Below, piece after piece: positions 7,542 to 14,926 of a stretch of DNA of 16,649 nucleotides. The position numbers and the translations under genes are program-made. How positions within the stretch are numbered: position 1 is the stretch's first letter; each line of letters starts with the position of its first letter. Origin of the DNA: Spirochaetaceae bacterium (GTDB lineage Bacteria > Spirochaetota > Spirochaetia > SZUA-6 > Bin103); NCBI GenBank assembly GCA_028818385.1, contig JAPPNY010000029.1, positions 2,835 to 19,483 of the forward strand. Direction: 5' to 3'. The notes beneath the pieces were generated by a model. It worked only from the letters and a program-made list of their open reading frames with translations, searched no databases and was not told the DNA's origin.

Positions 7542-8852
7542 ATGAAAGGAGCGTACCGATCGATCATTACCGGGCTTGCGGTGGCAGCGCTTGTCTTGGC
7601 GTGCAAGGAGACGACGCCAGTCACGCCACCGGCACCTGCGCCAGAAGATCCGACTCCGCCAAAGCCTACGCTGGTGGGGACCTGGGAACAGGTCACCGAA
7701 TGGGAGGACGACGATGGGCACGTCCGCCCCGTGACGATCAGGCTCGTCTTGACCGAGAGCGGCAAAGCATTCTGGCATGTTGACCAACTCGAACTGTCCG
7801 GTGAAGAACGCCACGACCCATATGGCCATATCGCCGACTGGACCGCGACGGCAGACACCATCATCAAGACCTTCATCCACGACGATGATGATGACGGTCA
7901 GTGGGAGTCCGGCACCATCGACAAGTCGTACTACTTGACCGACTCCGGAAGTGTGCTATTCGTCCATCATTGGGAAAGTGGTGAAACCGAGGAAGCGTTT
8001 GAACGTTACACTCGCGTACAAGATCCTGTCCCGTCGAATCCGACCCTGCTGGGCACGTGGGAGTACGTAGGAGTCTACCATGAGCACGACGACCTGCTTG
8101 ACGATTACGTGGTTGCAGGCAAGAAGAAGCTCACGCTCACGTTCACGGAGAACCGATACATACTCGTCGAAACGCCACGCGATGGTGACGCAGTGGTCGA
8201 CTACTGGCCTTCCAGCGGAAGGTGGAATCCCGCGACAGAAAGCAGTGTAACGAAAACATTCGTCACAGAGCGGCATCAAGACGATGCCGGCAACTGGACT
8301 GTCGAAACAAGATCCTTCGACAAGGAGTATGCTTGGGGCGCTGCCGGCGAGCTCTTTGTCACGGAGTGGCGCGGTGACGGGGAGGACGCAGGCGACGCCG
8401 CCAAACCCTATATCGAGCGTTACACCCGGGTGGAGAGTCCGCTCCCGTCGCTCGAAGGCGTCTGGGTGCATCGTTCCGATTGGGAGAGTGGCGACGGACA
8501 GGTCTATAATTCCCGCACTAGGATGACGATGGGTGAGGAATTCGAGTGGCTGGGGGAAGAAGGAGTAGGGGGAGCATTCGATGTGTCCTTTACGATTTCC
8601 GGTAGTTGGCGGCACGATGAAAAAAGGCAGTTCATTATTGTCGACGTGCGGGATGCGGCGATTTCGCATCCGCGATTCTCTCCGGAAGACGTAGACCGTT
8701 GGGTCCGAGCACACCAAGGCCCGCTGCGGTTGGCGTATGCGTCGCCAGGTGTCGCCGACCGGATGATGATCTCGTCGTGGCACCGCGAACAGGAAGATAG
8801 CGAAGGATTCCCGTATGGTGGGTATTATCGGCCATTCGTGAAACAGCCGTAG
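7542..8852 (+). CDS. Secreted lipoprotein with three internal ~130-residue repeats
   Basis: A 436-residue protein with a lipoprotein signal: basic start MKGAYR, a hydrophobic stretch and lipobox LVLAC with Cys at residue 21, followed by a Pro/Thr-rich spacer. The mature part consists of three related modules starting near residues 43 (PTLVGTWEQVTEW), 167 (PTLLGTWEYVGVY) and 301 (PSLEGVWVHRSDW). The first two end in a conserved (F/I)ERYTRV followed by PS. GTW-led beta-rich modules of this size resemble small lipocalin-like or YceI-like beta barrels, but I cannot assign a family. The protein is strongly acidic. The ATG has an excellent AGGAGGG upstream. It is preceded by ade copy 2 plus its 27-bp tail and followed by a hairpin at 8891-8926, so it appears to be a single-gene unit. 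Likely surface or periplasmic; ligand unknown. Confidence 0.8.
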   Translation: MKGAYRSIITGLAVAALVLACKETTPVTPPAPAPEDPTPPKPTLVGTWEQVTEWEDDDGHVRPVTIRLVLTESGKAFWHVDQLELSGEERHDPYGHIADWTATADTIIKTFIHDDDDDGQWESGTIDKSYYLTDSGSVLFVHHWESGETEEAFERYTRVQDPVPSNPTLLGTWEYVGVYHEHDDLLDDYVVAGKKKLTLTFTENRYILVETPRDGDAVVDYWPSSGRWNPATESSVTKTFVTERHQDDAGNWTVETRSFDKEYAWGAAGELFVTEWRGDGEDAGDAAKPYIERYTRVESPLPSLEGVWVHRSDWESGDGQVYNSRTRMTMGEEFEWLGEEGVGGAFDVSFTISGSWRHDEKRQFIIVDVRDAAISHPRFSPEDVDRWVRAHQGPLRLAYASPGVADRMMISSWHREQEDSEGFPYGGYYRPFVKQP

Positions 8853-8890
8853 TGGCGTGAAATCCGATAGTCTGACTTGATGGGGTGGCC

Positions 8891-8926
8891 GACGGTTCGC
8901 CCGGCGCCTCTGTCGGGCGAACCGTC
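8891..8926 (+). terminator. Strong inverted repeat downstream of lipoprotein gene
   Basis: GACGGTTCGCCCG (8891-8903) and CGGGCGAACCGTC (8914-8926) are perfect 13-base reverse complements around a 10-base loop, 38 bases after the lipoprotein stop. There is no T tract, so it may be a Rho-independent terminator of the high-GC type or a 3' stabilising hairpin. A comparable hairpin follows the solute-binding protein gene at 11911-11946. Confidence 0.7.
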
Positions 8927-9066
8927 GATGTCGGGTTAGATTACGATCGTTCGGGTCCACGAGCCCGGTACCTGCGACCAGGAGACTCGGCCGCCGGGAT
9001 CGCGGGGGTGTTCCGATTGGCGGAGGCCCGGTATTCCCATAGTGTATCGGCAGGAGTAGCCGGGCT

Positions 9067-9297
9067 GTGCGCGTCAAGGTCAGCGCACAACGTCAGTTCA
9101 CTCCTTCGTCCCGCGTCCTATTGGCACTCTGCGACAAGCCGAGGGACCGCCTCTGGACTCGGGAGAGTGCTGACGCGGTTCCCCGGCGTGTGGTCCATGA
9201 GCGCTGGGCTCTGCACGCCGAGATTCGCCGCAGTCTCCGTTCCTTCGATCTCGACTCCTTCCACGACGTGCCGCAGGTCGCTGAGCTACGGGACTGA
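9067..9297 (+). CDS. Diverged AbrB/MazE-type antitoxin, probably decaying
   Basis: A 76-residue frame from GTG 9067 to TGA 9295-9297, preceded by GGCAGGAG about 12 bases upstream. It aligns along its whole length with the AbrB-type protein at 16344-16586. Matching blocks are RVKVSAQRQFT against IRVTAKRQVTF, VLLALCDKPRDRL against VLDALGAKAGDHL, then SFDLDSFHDVP against TFDVATFRNQP, and both end LRD. About four residues corresponding to FLLR are missing and several conserved glycines are changed, suggesting relaxed selection. AbrB swapped-hairpin proteins bind DNA and, in toxin-antitoxin pairs, repress their own operon. No toxin follows; instead the uricase fragment starts 10 bases after the stop. 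It overlaps a longer open frame that starts at 8885 and runs through in the uricase frame, which I reject upstream of 9308. Confidence 0.65.
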   Translation: MRVKVSAQRQFTPSSRVLLALCDKPRDRLWTRESADAVPRRVVHERWALHAEIRRSLRSFDLDSFHDVPQVAELRD

Positions 9298-9307
9298 GCG
9301 TCGACCC

Positions 9308-9919
9308 ATGCCAATCGTACAGCAGCGCTATGGTAAAGCCAACGTCCGCGTGCTGCGCGTGCAGCGAGACGGGGATCGTCACCAGGCGCGCGAGAGCCGC
9401 GTCAACGTCATCCTGGACGGCGAGTTCTCCCGAGCCTACACGGACGCCGACAACGCGTCGGTCGTGGCCACCGACACCATGAAGAACCTGGTCAACGTGC
9501 TGGCGCTCGAACACCTGGACGCGGCCAACGAGTCGTTCGCCCTGACCATCGGGCAGTGCTTCCTGGACCGCTACCGGCAGGTGTCGGAAGCGCGCGTCCG
9601 GGTCGAGGAGACCGTCTGGGGCCGCTTGCGGATCGACGGGCGCGAGCACGAGCACGGCTTCGTGAGAGCGGAGGGCGGAACGCCGTTCGCCTGCGCGACC
9701 GTGACCCGGACTTCGCGGGAGGTCGAAGCCGGCTTCCAGGACTTCGCGATCATGAAGACCACCGGATCCGGGTTCGTCGACTATCTGCACGACGAGTACG
9801 CCACGCTGCCGCCGCCGACCAACCGCATCCTTGCCACCCGCATGGCGGCGGCCTGGCGATTCGAGGGCGGCACGTTCCATACGCGGCGACTATGACGCGG
9901 TGGCCGGCTCGATCCGGGA
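9308..9919 (+). pseudogene. Urate oxidase (uricase), N-terminal two-thirds, truncated
   Basis: From ATG 9308 there are 195 intact codons of urate oxidase, the enzyme that oxidises urate to 5-hydroxyisourate. The start QRYGKANVRVLRV carries the catalytic Lys (residue 10), and ATDTMKN carries the catalytic Thr (about residue 55). Also present are ESFALTIGQCFLDRY, FAIMKTTGSGFVDY, LHDEYATLPPPTNRIL and ATRMAAAWRFEGG. The frame stops at 9895. Two single-base losses (near 9880 and 9890) hide the continuation, which when corrected reads like YAADYDAVAGSIRE. At 9920 the sequence switches abruptly to the adenine deaminase 3' end. The C-terminal third, with the catalytic His region and the usual IDLS strand, is absent. 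Full-length enzymes are about 290-300 residues, so this copy should be inactive. Confidence 0.85.
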
Positions 9920-10111
9920 GACGAGCCCGCCACCGCGGTCGTCGACAAGTCGGCCCGGGTGATGCAGGCGCTCGGCGAGTGCGGCCGCGCGCTCAACAGC
10001 CGGTACATGCAGCTCAGCCTGTTGGAGCTGGCCGTGATTCCCGAGCTGCGCATCTCCGACCTTGGGTATAGTCACGTCTCCCGCTTCACCCACATCCTGG
10101 TGATCCAATAA
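9920..10111 (+). pseudogene. Adenine deaminase 3' end fragment (copy 3), fused to uricase remnant
   Basis: This 192-base stretch encodes 63 residues, DEPATAVVDKSARVMQALGE through SRFTHILVIQ, ending in TAA at 10109-10111. It aligns without gaps to the last 63 residues of ade, differing at 16 positions by hand count (about 75 percent identity), so it is older or faster-decaying than copy 2. Copies 2 and 3 share the final Gln and the 27-bp tail that follows, which full-length ade lacks in part, so they are likely closer relatives. The junction with uricase at 9920 is seamless, indicating recombination. Confidence 0.85.
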
Positions 10112-10138
10112 CGCTTGTCCCCACTTTGGGGCATGCCG
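10112..10138 (+). repeat. 27-bp conserved tail after ade copy 3
   Basis: Identical over 27 bases to 7384-7410, again starting right after the adenine deaminase stop codon and again leading to a secreted-lipoprotein gene. It contains the same CCCCA-CTT-TGGGG mini-hairpin. Beyond base 10138 the two leader regions diverge. Confidence 0.8.
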
Positions 10139-10205
10139 CGCCGACGGACAGTGGCCGACGATGGCTGAGTAGCGACTCTGCAAACCAGGAGGGTAACGCA
10201 GATCC

Positions 10206-11807
10206 ATGCGAAGCATCAGACGAATCGCCTTGGTCGGAGGGTCGGTCGTCATGACCGCCTTGATCGTGAGCTGTGGCGGGACGACGCCCAAGATGGAGGA
10301 GCCACCCCCTGCTTCACCTGCCGCCCCTGCCACGCCGATCACGATCACCCACATGACCGAGCACTGCAACACATGGCCGGAGACCAGCACGCCTCTGCTT
10401 GACGAGATCGACCAGCGACTCGGCGTGGATTGGGAACACGTCCCCTGTATCGGTATGGGATACACGGACAAGCTCAGGATGTTGTTCGCCGCGAACGACC
10501 TGCCTGACGTGTTCGAGACCTATTGGATCGAGGAGATCATCCAGCAACGAACGGCGGACCTCAGCGTCGCAGAGGTTCAGATGCACATGCCGACGTACTG
10601 GAAGGGGCTTTCGACGTTTGCCAGTAAGTCGGGACTTGACCTGGACTTCACGCTGAAGCGGTACGAACGCGACGGCGTGCTCAAGCACTATCCGATGGTA
10701 TGGTTGGCTGCCAACCATGGCTACGGCTTCCTGTGGCGCAAGGACTATCTGGACGAGCTCGGCATGGATTCGCCGACCAACCTACAAGAATGGGAGGACG
10801 TGTTCGCGGCCTACAAGTCGCGCTACCCTGATCGCTACTCGTATGGTACGAACCAGCAATTCTACCGTGCGTTCACCGCGGTGACACACGGATTCGGTTT
10901 GGCAAGTGGCCGCTTCCTGAAGAAAGGCAGCAGGCTGGTGTACAGTCAAGCGCAATCGGACATGATCGAGGTGCTGCAGGTGCTGCGGAGGTGGTATGAA
11001 GCCGGTTACCTGGCGCCTGACCTTGAGGTCAATAGCGAGTCCGAACCGTTCGAGTCGGGTGGGGCGATCGTGAAGGGCTGGGAGCACCCATCGCTGCCGC
11101 CCGATCATCCCGACTTCAGGGCAGACATGAAGGCGGCCAATCCGGGAGCTCGGTTCGTCCTGACCGGTCCGCCGCGGGTGGCGGGGCGTTTTCCGGTTAT
11201 CTACGCTTGGCACCCGATGCATGGAAACGCCCACGGCATCGCTCGACGCAACAACGGCGACCGAGGTCGCGTGCATGCCATCCTTCAGGCAGTCGACGCA
11301 TTGCTTGAGAAGGAGAACGCGTACCTTATCAACTACGGCATCGAGGGGACACACTGGACACTGGGAGCCAACAACAGGCCGCAGTGGACGGAGGAGTTCG
11401 CGGAAGATGACGCTCGCAGCGGTCTGGGTCTTGGAGTCCTCGGGCGCAGTGTGCCTCTGGGCCTGAATATCTTTGCGTTACTGGGAGACCCCGACTGGAT
11501 CGATTCGGAGCGAGTCGACTACCTCAACCAAGTGCGCTTCAGCCCGAACGGAGTCCTGGGGTCGAACAACGTCTGCGTGCTGACGCAGTCCTTTGTCAAC
11601 GCCGTCGAGGGTGGTACCGATCTACGCGCTGCGAATAGCGACTTGATCGACGAATCGGCGACCCTGTTCTGGCAGATCATCGCGGGCGACCAGCCGGTTT
11701 CCGCGTACCAAGACTGGATCGATCGCTACAACGCTGGACCTGGCCTAGCGATCGAACGCGCGGCGACCAGGAACTGGGCCCATCTCGTGCCGGAGTGCCC
11801 GTCATGA
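10206..11807 (+). CDS. LipO/YtcQ-type extracellular solute-binding lipoprotein of an ABC transporter
   Basis: A 533-residue lipoprotein. The signal MRSIRRIALVGG plus hydrophobic core ends in lipobox LIVSC (Cys 23), followed by a Pro/Ala spacer. The mature chain has family-1 solute-binding features: DKLRMLFAANDLPDVFETYW, then GYGFLWRKDYLDELGM with SPTNLQEWEDVF (the LWRxDxLDxLG block typical of LipO/YtcQ proteins) and YLINYGIEGTHWTLG near residue 380. These proteins deliver oligosaccharides or similar solutes to a permease. No permease or ATPase gene is in the window, so the partner must be elsewhere. AGGAGGG lies 12 bases before the ATG. The gene follows ade copy 3 and the 27-bp tail, and is followed by a hairpin at 11911-11946. 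The substrate cannot be predicted from sequence alone. Confidence 0.85.
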   Translation: MRSIRRIALVGGSVVMTALIVSCGGTTPKMEEPPPASPAAPATPITITHMTEHCNTWPETSTPLLDEIDQRLGVDWEHVPCIGMGYTDKLRMLFAANDLPDVFETYWIEEIIQQRTADLSVAEVQMHMPTYWKGLSTFASKSGLDLDFTLKRYERDGVLKHYPMVWLAANHGYGFLWRKDYLDELGMDSPTNLQEWEDVFAAYKSRYPDRYSYGTNQQFYRAFTAVTHGFGLASGRFLKKGSRLVYSQAQSDMIEVLQVLRRWYEAGYLAPDLEVNSESEPFESGGAIVKGWEHPSLPPDHPDFRADMKAANPGARFVLTGPPRVAGRFPVIYAWHPMHGNAHGIARRNNGDRGRVHAILQAVDALLEKENAYLINYGIEGTHWTLGANNRPQWTEEFAEDDARSGLGLGVLGRSVPLGLNIFALLGDPDWIDSERVDYLNQVRFSPNGVLGSNNVCVLTQSFVNAVEGGTDLRAANSDLIDESATLFWQIIAGDQPVSAYQDWIDRYNAGPGLAIERAATRNWAHLVPECPS

Positions 11808-11910
11808 CCGTACGCCGCCCTCCGACTCACCGTAGTTGAGACGATCGTTTGGCTGCGCCAGCGCGCGTGCCCGCGTCCGGGAGGCTCGAACAGCGGGTCG
11901 TGTAGGGTGG

Positions 11911-11946
11911 ACGGTAGTGGGGCCTCTTGAGGGACCCCACTACCGT
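11911..11946 (+). terminator. Strong inverted repeat downstream of solute-binding protein gene
   Basis: ACGGTAGTGGGG (11911-11922) pairs perfectly with CCCCACTACCGT (11935-11946). Inside it, CCTC-TT-GAGG extends the stem with a two-base bulge, giving about 16 pairs. It lies 104 bases after the gene's stop and has no T tract. Placement mirrors the hairpin at 8891-8926 after the other lipoprotein gene, though the arm sequences differ. Confidence 0.7.
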
Positions 11947-12017
11947 TGGGCGATTGACGGAGTGCCTCACTCCCATAGCGTGTGGGCAGGAGCCGCGGGC
12001 GCGGTACGTTCGGCCGC

Positions 12018-12062
12018 GTTGCATTCCGCGACGAACCACGTGGCACCGGGCTCCGGGACTGA
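12018..12062 (+). pseudogene. Remnant of AbrB-type antitoxin 3' end
   Basis: This reads VAFRDEPRGTGLRD and then TGA (12060-12062), matching the last residues of the antitoxin at 16344-16586 (VATFRNQPHDATLRD). Upstream, the segment around 11970-12000 (CTCCCATAGCGTGTGGGCAG) resembles the sequence just upstream of the 9067 antitoxin (TTCCCATAGTGTATCGGCAG). So the leader and the C-terminal tip survive and the body has been deleted. A uricase remnant follows 10 bases later, exactly as at 9298-9307. Confidence 0.65.
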
Positions 12063-12072
12063 GCGTCGATTC

Positions 12073-12247
12073 ATGCCATTCGTTCGACAGCGCTACGGAC
12101 GAGTACACCACGCGGCCGCCGACCACGGACCGCATCCTCGCCACCCGCATGGCGGCCACCTGGCGGTTCGAGGGCGGCACACTACTGCCGATCGACCTCT
12201 CCGCGTTCGGTCAGGACGCTCGCGGCGTCCTCTCGACTTCACCAACT
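12073..12247 (+). pseudogene. Uricase remnant reduced to three islands by two internal deletions
   Basis: The first island is MPFVRQRYG from ATG 12073, matching the uricase start. Sequence then jumps, with a frame change, to DEYTTRPPTTDRILATRMAA and TWRFEGGT (the block at 9792-9870 of the better copy). It then jumps again in frame to LLPIDLSAFGQDARGVLS, which matches the C-terminal IDLS strand of uricase that the 9308 copy lacks. Only about 55 of ~290 residues remain. Order and orientation are preserved, which means two internal deletions rather than rearrangement. Not translatable as one protein. Confidence 0.75.
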
Positions 12248-12420
12248 CGATCATCTGCCGACGGAACGCACGTGGATAACCCTGATGCGTTCTCGCCATC
12301 GTAGCTCCCTCCTCCGTGCGTCACTGTCTATGTGTCCATGAAACGAAGCTATTCAGTCCGACATGGTTCGAGAAATATGAACGGTTCGCGATCGACAATA
12401 ATAGAATCCAAGATCCCATT

Positions 12421-12449
12421 TTCATTGCATGTAGGATCGGTGATATGAC
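12421..12449 (+). promoter_or_regulatory. Weak candidate promoter in AT-richer leader of the kinase gene
   Basis: The 12248-12496 gap is noticeably more AT-rich than its surroundings, as expected of a promoter region. TTCATT (12421-12426) and TATGAC (12444-12449) are separated by 17 bases, but match sigma-70 consensus at only 3 and 4 of 6 positions. The transcript start and sigma factor are unknown. No other feature was seen in this gap. Confidence 0.2.
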
Positions 12450-12496
12450 TTGACGTGAGGACGAAATACATCGGAGGCTTCCTGAGAGTTGGGTAA

Positions 12497-14841
12497 ATGA
12501 AGAGTGCAGAGGAGCTCAGTAGAGAGATCAAGGCGGTGCGGGAGCGCAACGGCGAGCTGAATGCGGCGATCCTGCGAGTCAGCGCCACTCTCGACATCGA
12601 CACGGTCCTCAGTGAAATCGCCGCTGCCGCCCGCTCGCTCACCGGAGCCCGCTACTCCGTGATCATCACTATCGACGACACGGGACAGATTGAGGACTAC
12701 GTTATGTCTGGATTCTCGGCGGACCAAGAACGGCTGTTAGGAGAGTGGCCGGAACACATGCAGATTTACGAGCAGCTCCGAGGTTTGGAGGACCCTCTGC
12801 GGCTCACGGACATGCCTGCCTACGTACGCGCGCTGGGAATTCCGGCTGAGCCGGTGTTCATTCACTCCTTTCAGGGGGCGCCCATGCGGCATCAGGGCGT
12901 GCAGGTCGGCAACTTCTTCCTCGGTGAAAAGGAGGGTGGGCGGGAGTTCACCGACGAGGACGAGGAGGTGTTGGTGCTGTTTGCCTCGCAGGCGGCGACG
13001 GCGATCGCCAACGCCCGCAGGCACCGCGCCGAGCAACGGGCACGCTCCGACCTCGCGGCCCTGATCGACACCGCGCCGGTGGGCGTGGCGGTCTTCGATG
13101 TCAGGACCGGCGAGGCGATCTCGTTCAATCGCGAGGTCAGGCGAATTCTCGACGGCCTGCTCTCTGCGGGCCAACGCACGGCGGACCTGTTGAAGATCAT
13201 GACATGCCGCCTCTCCGACGGGCGCGAATTCGCCCTCGATGCACTGCCGTTCGCGGAAGTGCTACGCAACGCAGAGACGGTGCGCGCCGCGGAAGTCGTG
13301 CTCTCGGTGCCCGACGGCCGGCACGTCACGACGTTGGTCAATGCCACGCCGATCCGCACCGCCGAAGGGGTCGTCGAGTCGGTGGTGGCCACCATACAGG
13401 ACTTGGCGCCGCTCGAGGATCTGGAGCGGCTACGGGCGGAGTTCCTGGCCATGGTGAGCCAAGAGCTGCGCGCGCCGCTGACGTCCATCAAGGGATCGAC
13501 TACGACCGCGCTGGGCGACCCGCCGGTCCTGGACCCAGCCGAGGTCCGTCTGTTCTTCCGCATTATCGACGAACAAGCCGATCGCATGAACGGTCTGATC
13601 AGCGACCTGCTGGATGTGGGTCGCATCGAGACCGGCACGCTATCGGTCTCGACGGCGCCGGTGGAGGTTTCCGGCTTGGTGGACCAAGCCAGAAACACCT
13701 TCGTGAGCGGCGGTGGCAGGCATCCCCTGTACATCGATCTGCCGCCGGGCCTGCCGTCGGTGATGGCGGACGAGCATCGCATCGTTCAGGTCCTGAACAA
13801 CCTCATCTCCAATGCCGCTACGCACTCTCCAGAGTCATCGACCATCCGGGTCGACGCGCGGCGCGACGGTGTTCATGTGGCGATCTCAGTTTCGGACGAA
13901 GGTCGCGGTTTACGCCCGGAGGTGCTGCCGCATCTGTTCCGCAAGTATGTCGGTGGCGCTGCGGAGGTCCCGAGCGAGAGCGGACGCGTCGGCCTGGGAT
14001 TAGCCATCAGCAAGGGAATAGTGGAGGCCCACGGGGGCCGTATACGCGCCGCGAGTGGCGGGACGGGCCAGGGTAGTCGGTTCACGTTCACGCTTCCGGC
14101 GGCCGGCGAGACTGCTGGCCCCATGGCGACCGATGAGCTCCGAAATCGTCCCGAATCGCGAGACGATGCGCGCATCCTCGTCGTGGATGACGACCCGCGG
14201 ACCCTTCGATACGTACGCAACGCTCTCGCGACGGTGGGCTTCACCATCTTGGTGACCGGAGACCCGCAGGATCTGTCCCGCCTGATCAGGATAGAGAGGC
14301 CGGATTTGATCCTCCTGGACCTCGTGTTGCCGGAGATCGATGGGATCAGGTTGATGGAACGCATGCCCGAACTGGCCGATATACCGGTCATTTTCATCTC
14401 GGGATATCGAAGGGACGAGGCGATTGAGCGGGCCTTTGAACTCGGAGCCGCCGACTACATTGTCAAACCGTTTTCGGCGACCGAACTGAAGGCCAGAGTG
14501 CATGCAGCCCTGCGCCGACGTACACAGCCCGAGCGGTTTGTGTTAGGGAGCTTGCCATCGACTACGGGCAGCGCCGCGTTACCGTGGCCGGCCGACCGGT
14601 GCCGTTGACTGCCACCGAATACGAGTTGCTCCGCTTGTTTTCTCTCAACGCCGGCCGGGTACTGACGTACGCTGTCTTGCTTCGCCAAGTGTGGGGCAGG
14701 TCAAACGCTCGCGACTCGGAACTGGTACGTACGTTTGTGAAGAGATTGCGCCGCAAGCTGGGTGAAGATGCGGCAAACCCGGCATACGTCGTTACTCGGC
14801 GCAGCGTCGGCTACTTCATGCCGGCGCCGGAGGATCGCTGA
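12497..14841 (+). CDS. GAF-PAS-HisKA-HATPase-REC-winged-helix signalling protein, frameshifted, with H-box His replaced by Gln
   Basis: Domains in order are GAF (about residues 20-175), PAS-like (185-305), HisKA (310-375), HATPase_c (420-535) with N box NNLISNAATHSPES, G1 DEGRG and G2 GLGLAISKG, and REC (555-670) with VVDDD, phospho-acceptor Asp608 in LLDLVLP and Lys657 in IVKPF. The main frame then ends in junk at 14608. One base missing in GGGAG near 14547 restores an OmpR-type winged helix (PLTATEYELLRLF through YVVTRRSVGYFMP), ending at 14839-14841. Corrected length is about 781 residues. The H box reads MVSQELRAPLTSIKG: codon 322 is CAA (Gln) at 13460-13462, where HisKA kinases have the phospho-acceptor His. 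Autophosphorylation at the usual site should therefore be impossible. The protein would combine sensor, receiver and DNA-binding output in one chain. The ATG at 12497 has only a weak ribosome-binding site. Confidence 0.9.
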
Positions 14842-14858
14842 CCGAACGGCCAACACGA

Positions 14859-14876
14859 ACGGTAGTCGACCACCGT
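14859..14876. promoter_or_regulatory. 18-bp imperfect palindrome between kinase and LuxR copy 2
   Basis: ACGGTAGTCGACCACCGT is symmetric at 8 of 9 half-site positions. It lies 17 bases after the kinase/response-regulator stop. Either an operator for one of the neighbouring DNA-binding proteins or part of a transcription-termination hairpin is plausible. Confidence 0.35.
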
Positions 14877-14890
14877 CCTTCCAGAGTGGC

Positions 14891-14910
14891 CGACGGAATG
14901 CCGGCCGTCG
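14891..14910 (+). terminator. Small GC-rich hairpin downstream of the kinase gene
   Basis: CGACGG (14891-14896) and CCGTCG (14905-14910) are perfect reverse complements around an 8-base loop, followed by an A-rich ACTAAAAC. The stem is only six pairs, so termination is possible but unproven. Confidence 0.35.
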
Positions 14911-14926
14911 ACTAAAACTCACGGCG

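Noticed and set aside
7956..9077. 373-codon open frame on the minus strand opposite the lipoprotein gene
   Set aside because: It lacks a ribosome-binding site and recognisable motifs, and spans the terminator hairpin and antitoxin leader. The plus-strand gene has a signal peptide, lipobox and internal repeats.
8885..9307. N-terminal extension of the uricase frame back to 8885
   Set aside because: Those residues show no uricase similarity, cross the hairpin at 8891-8926 and overlap the AbrB-type frame; uricases begin at about the ATG at 9308.
6867..12250. Insertion sequence or transposon carrying the repeated units
   Set aside because: No transposase or integrase frame and no terminal inverted repeats at the unit boundaries were found. 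The repeated parts are recognisable gene fragments.
1010..14550. Programmed ribosomal frameshifting in ade and the kinase gene
   Set aside because: No slippery heptamer with downstream structure was apparent, and the breaks resemble single-base losses in G runs seen in several unrelated genes here.
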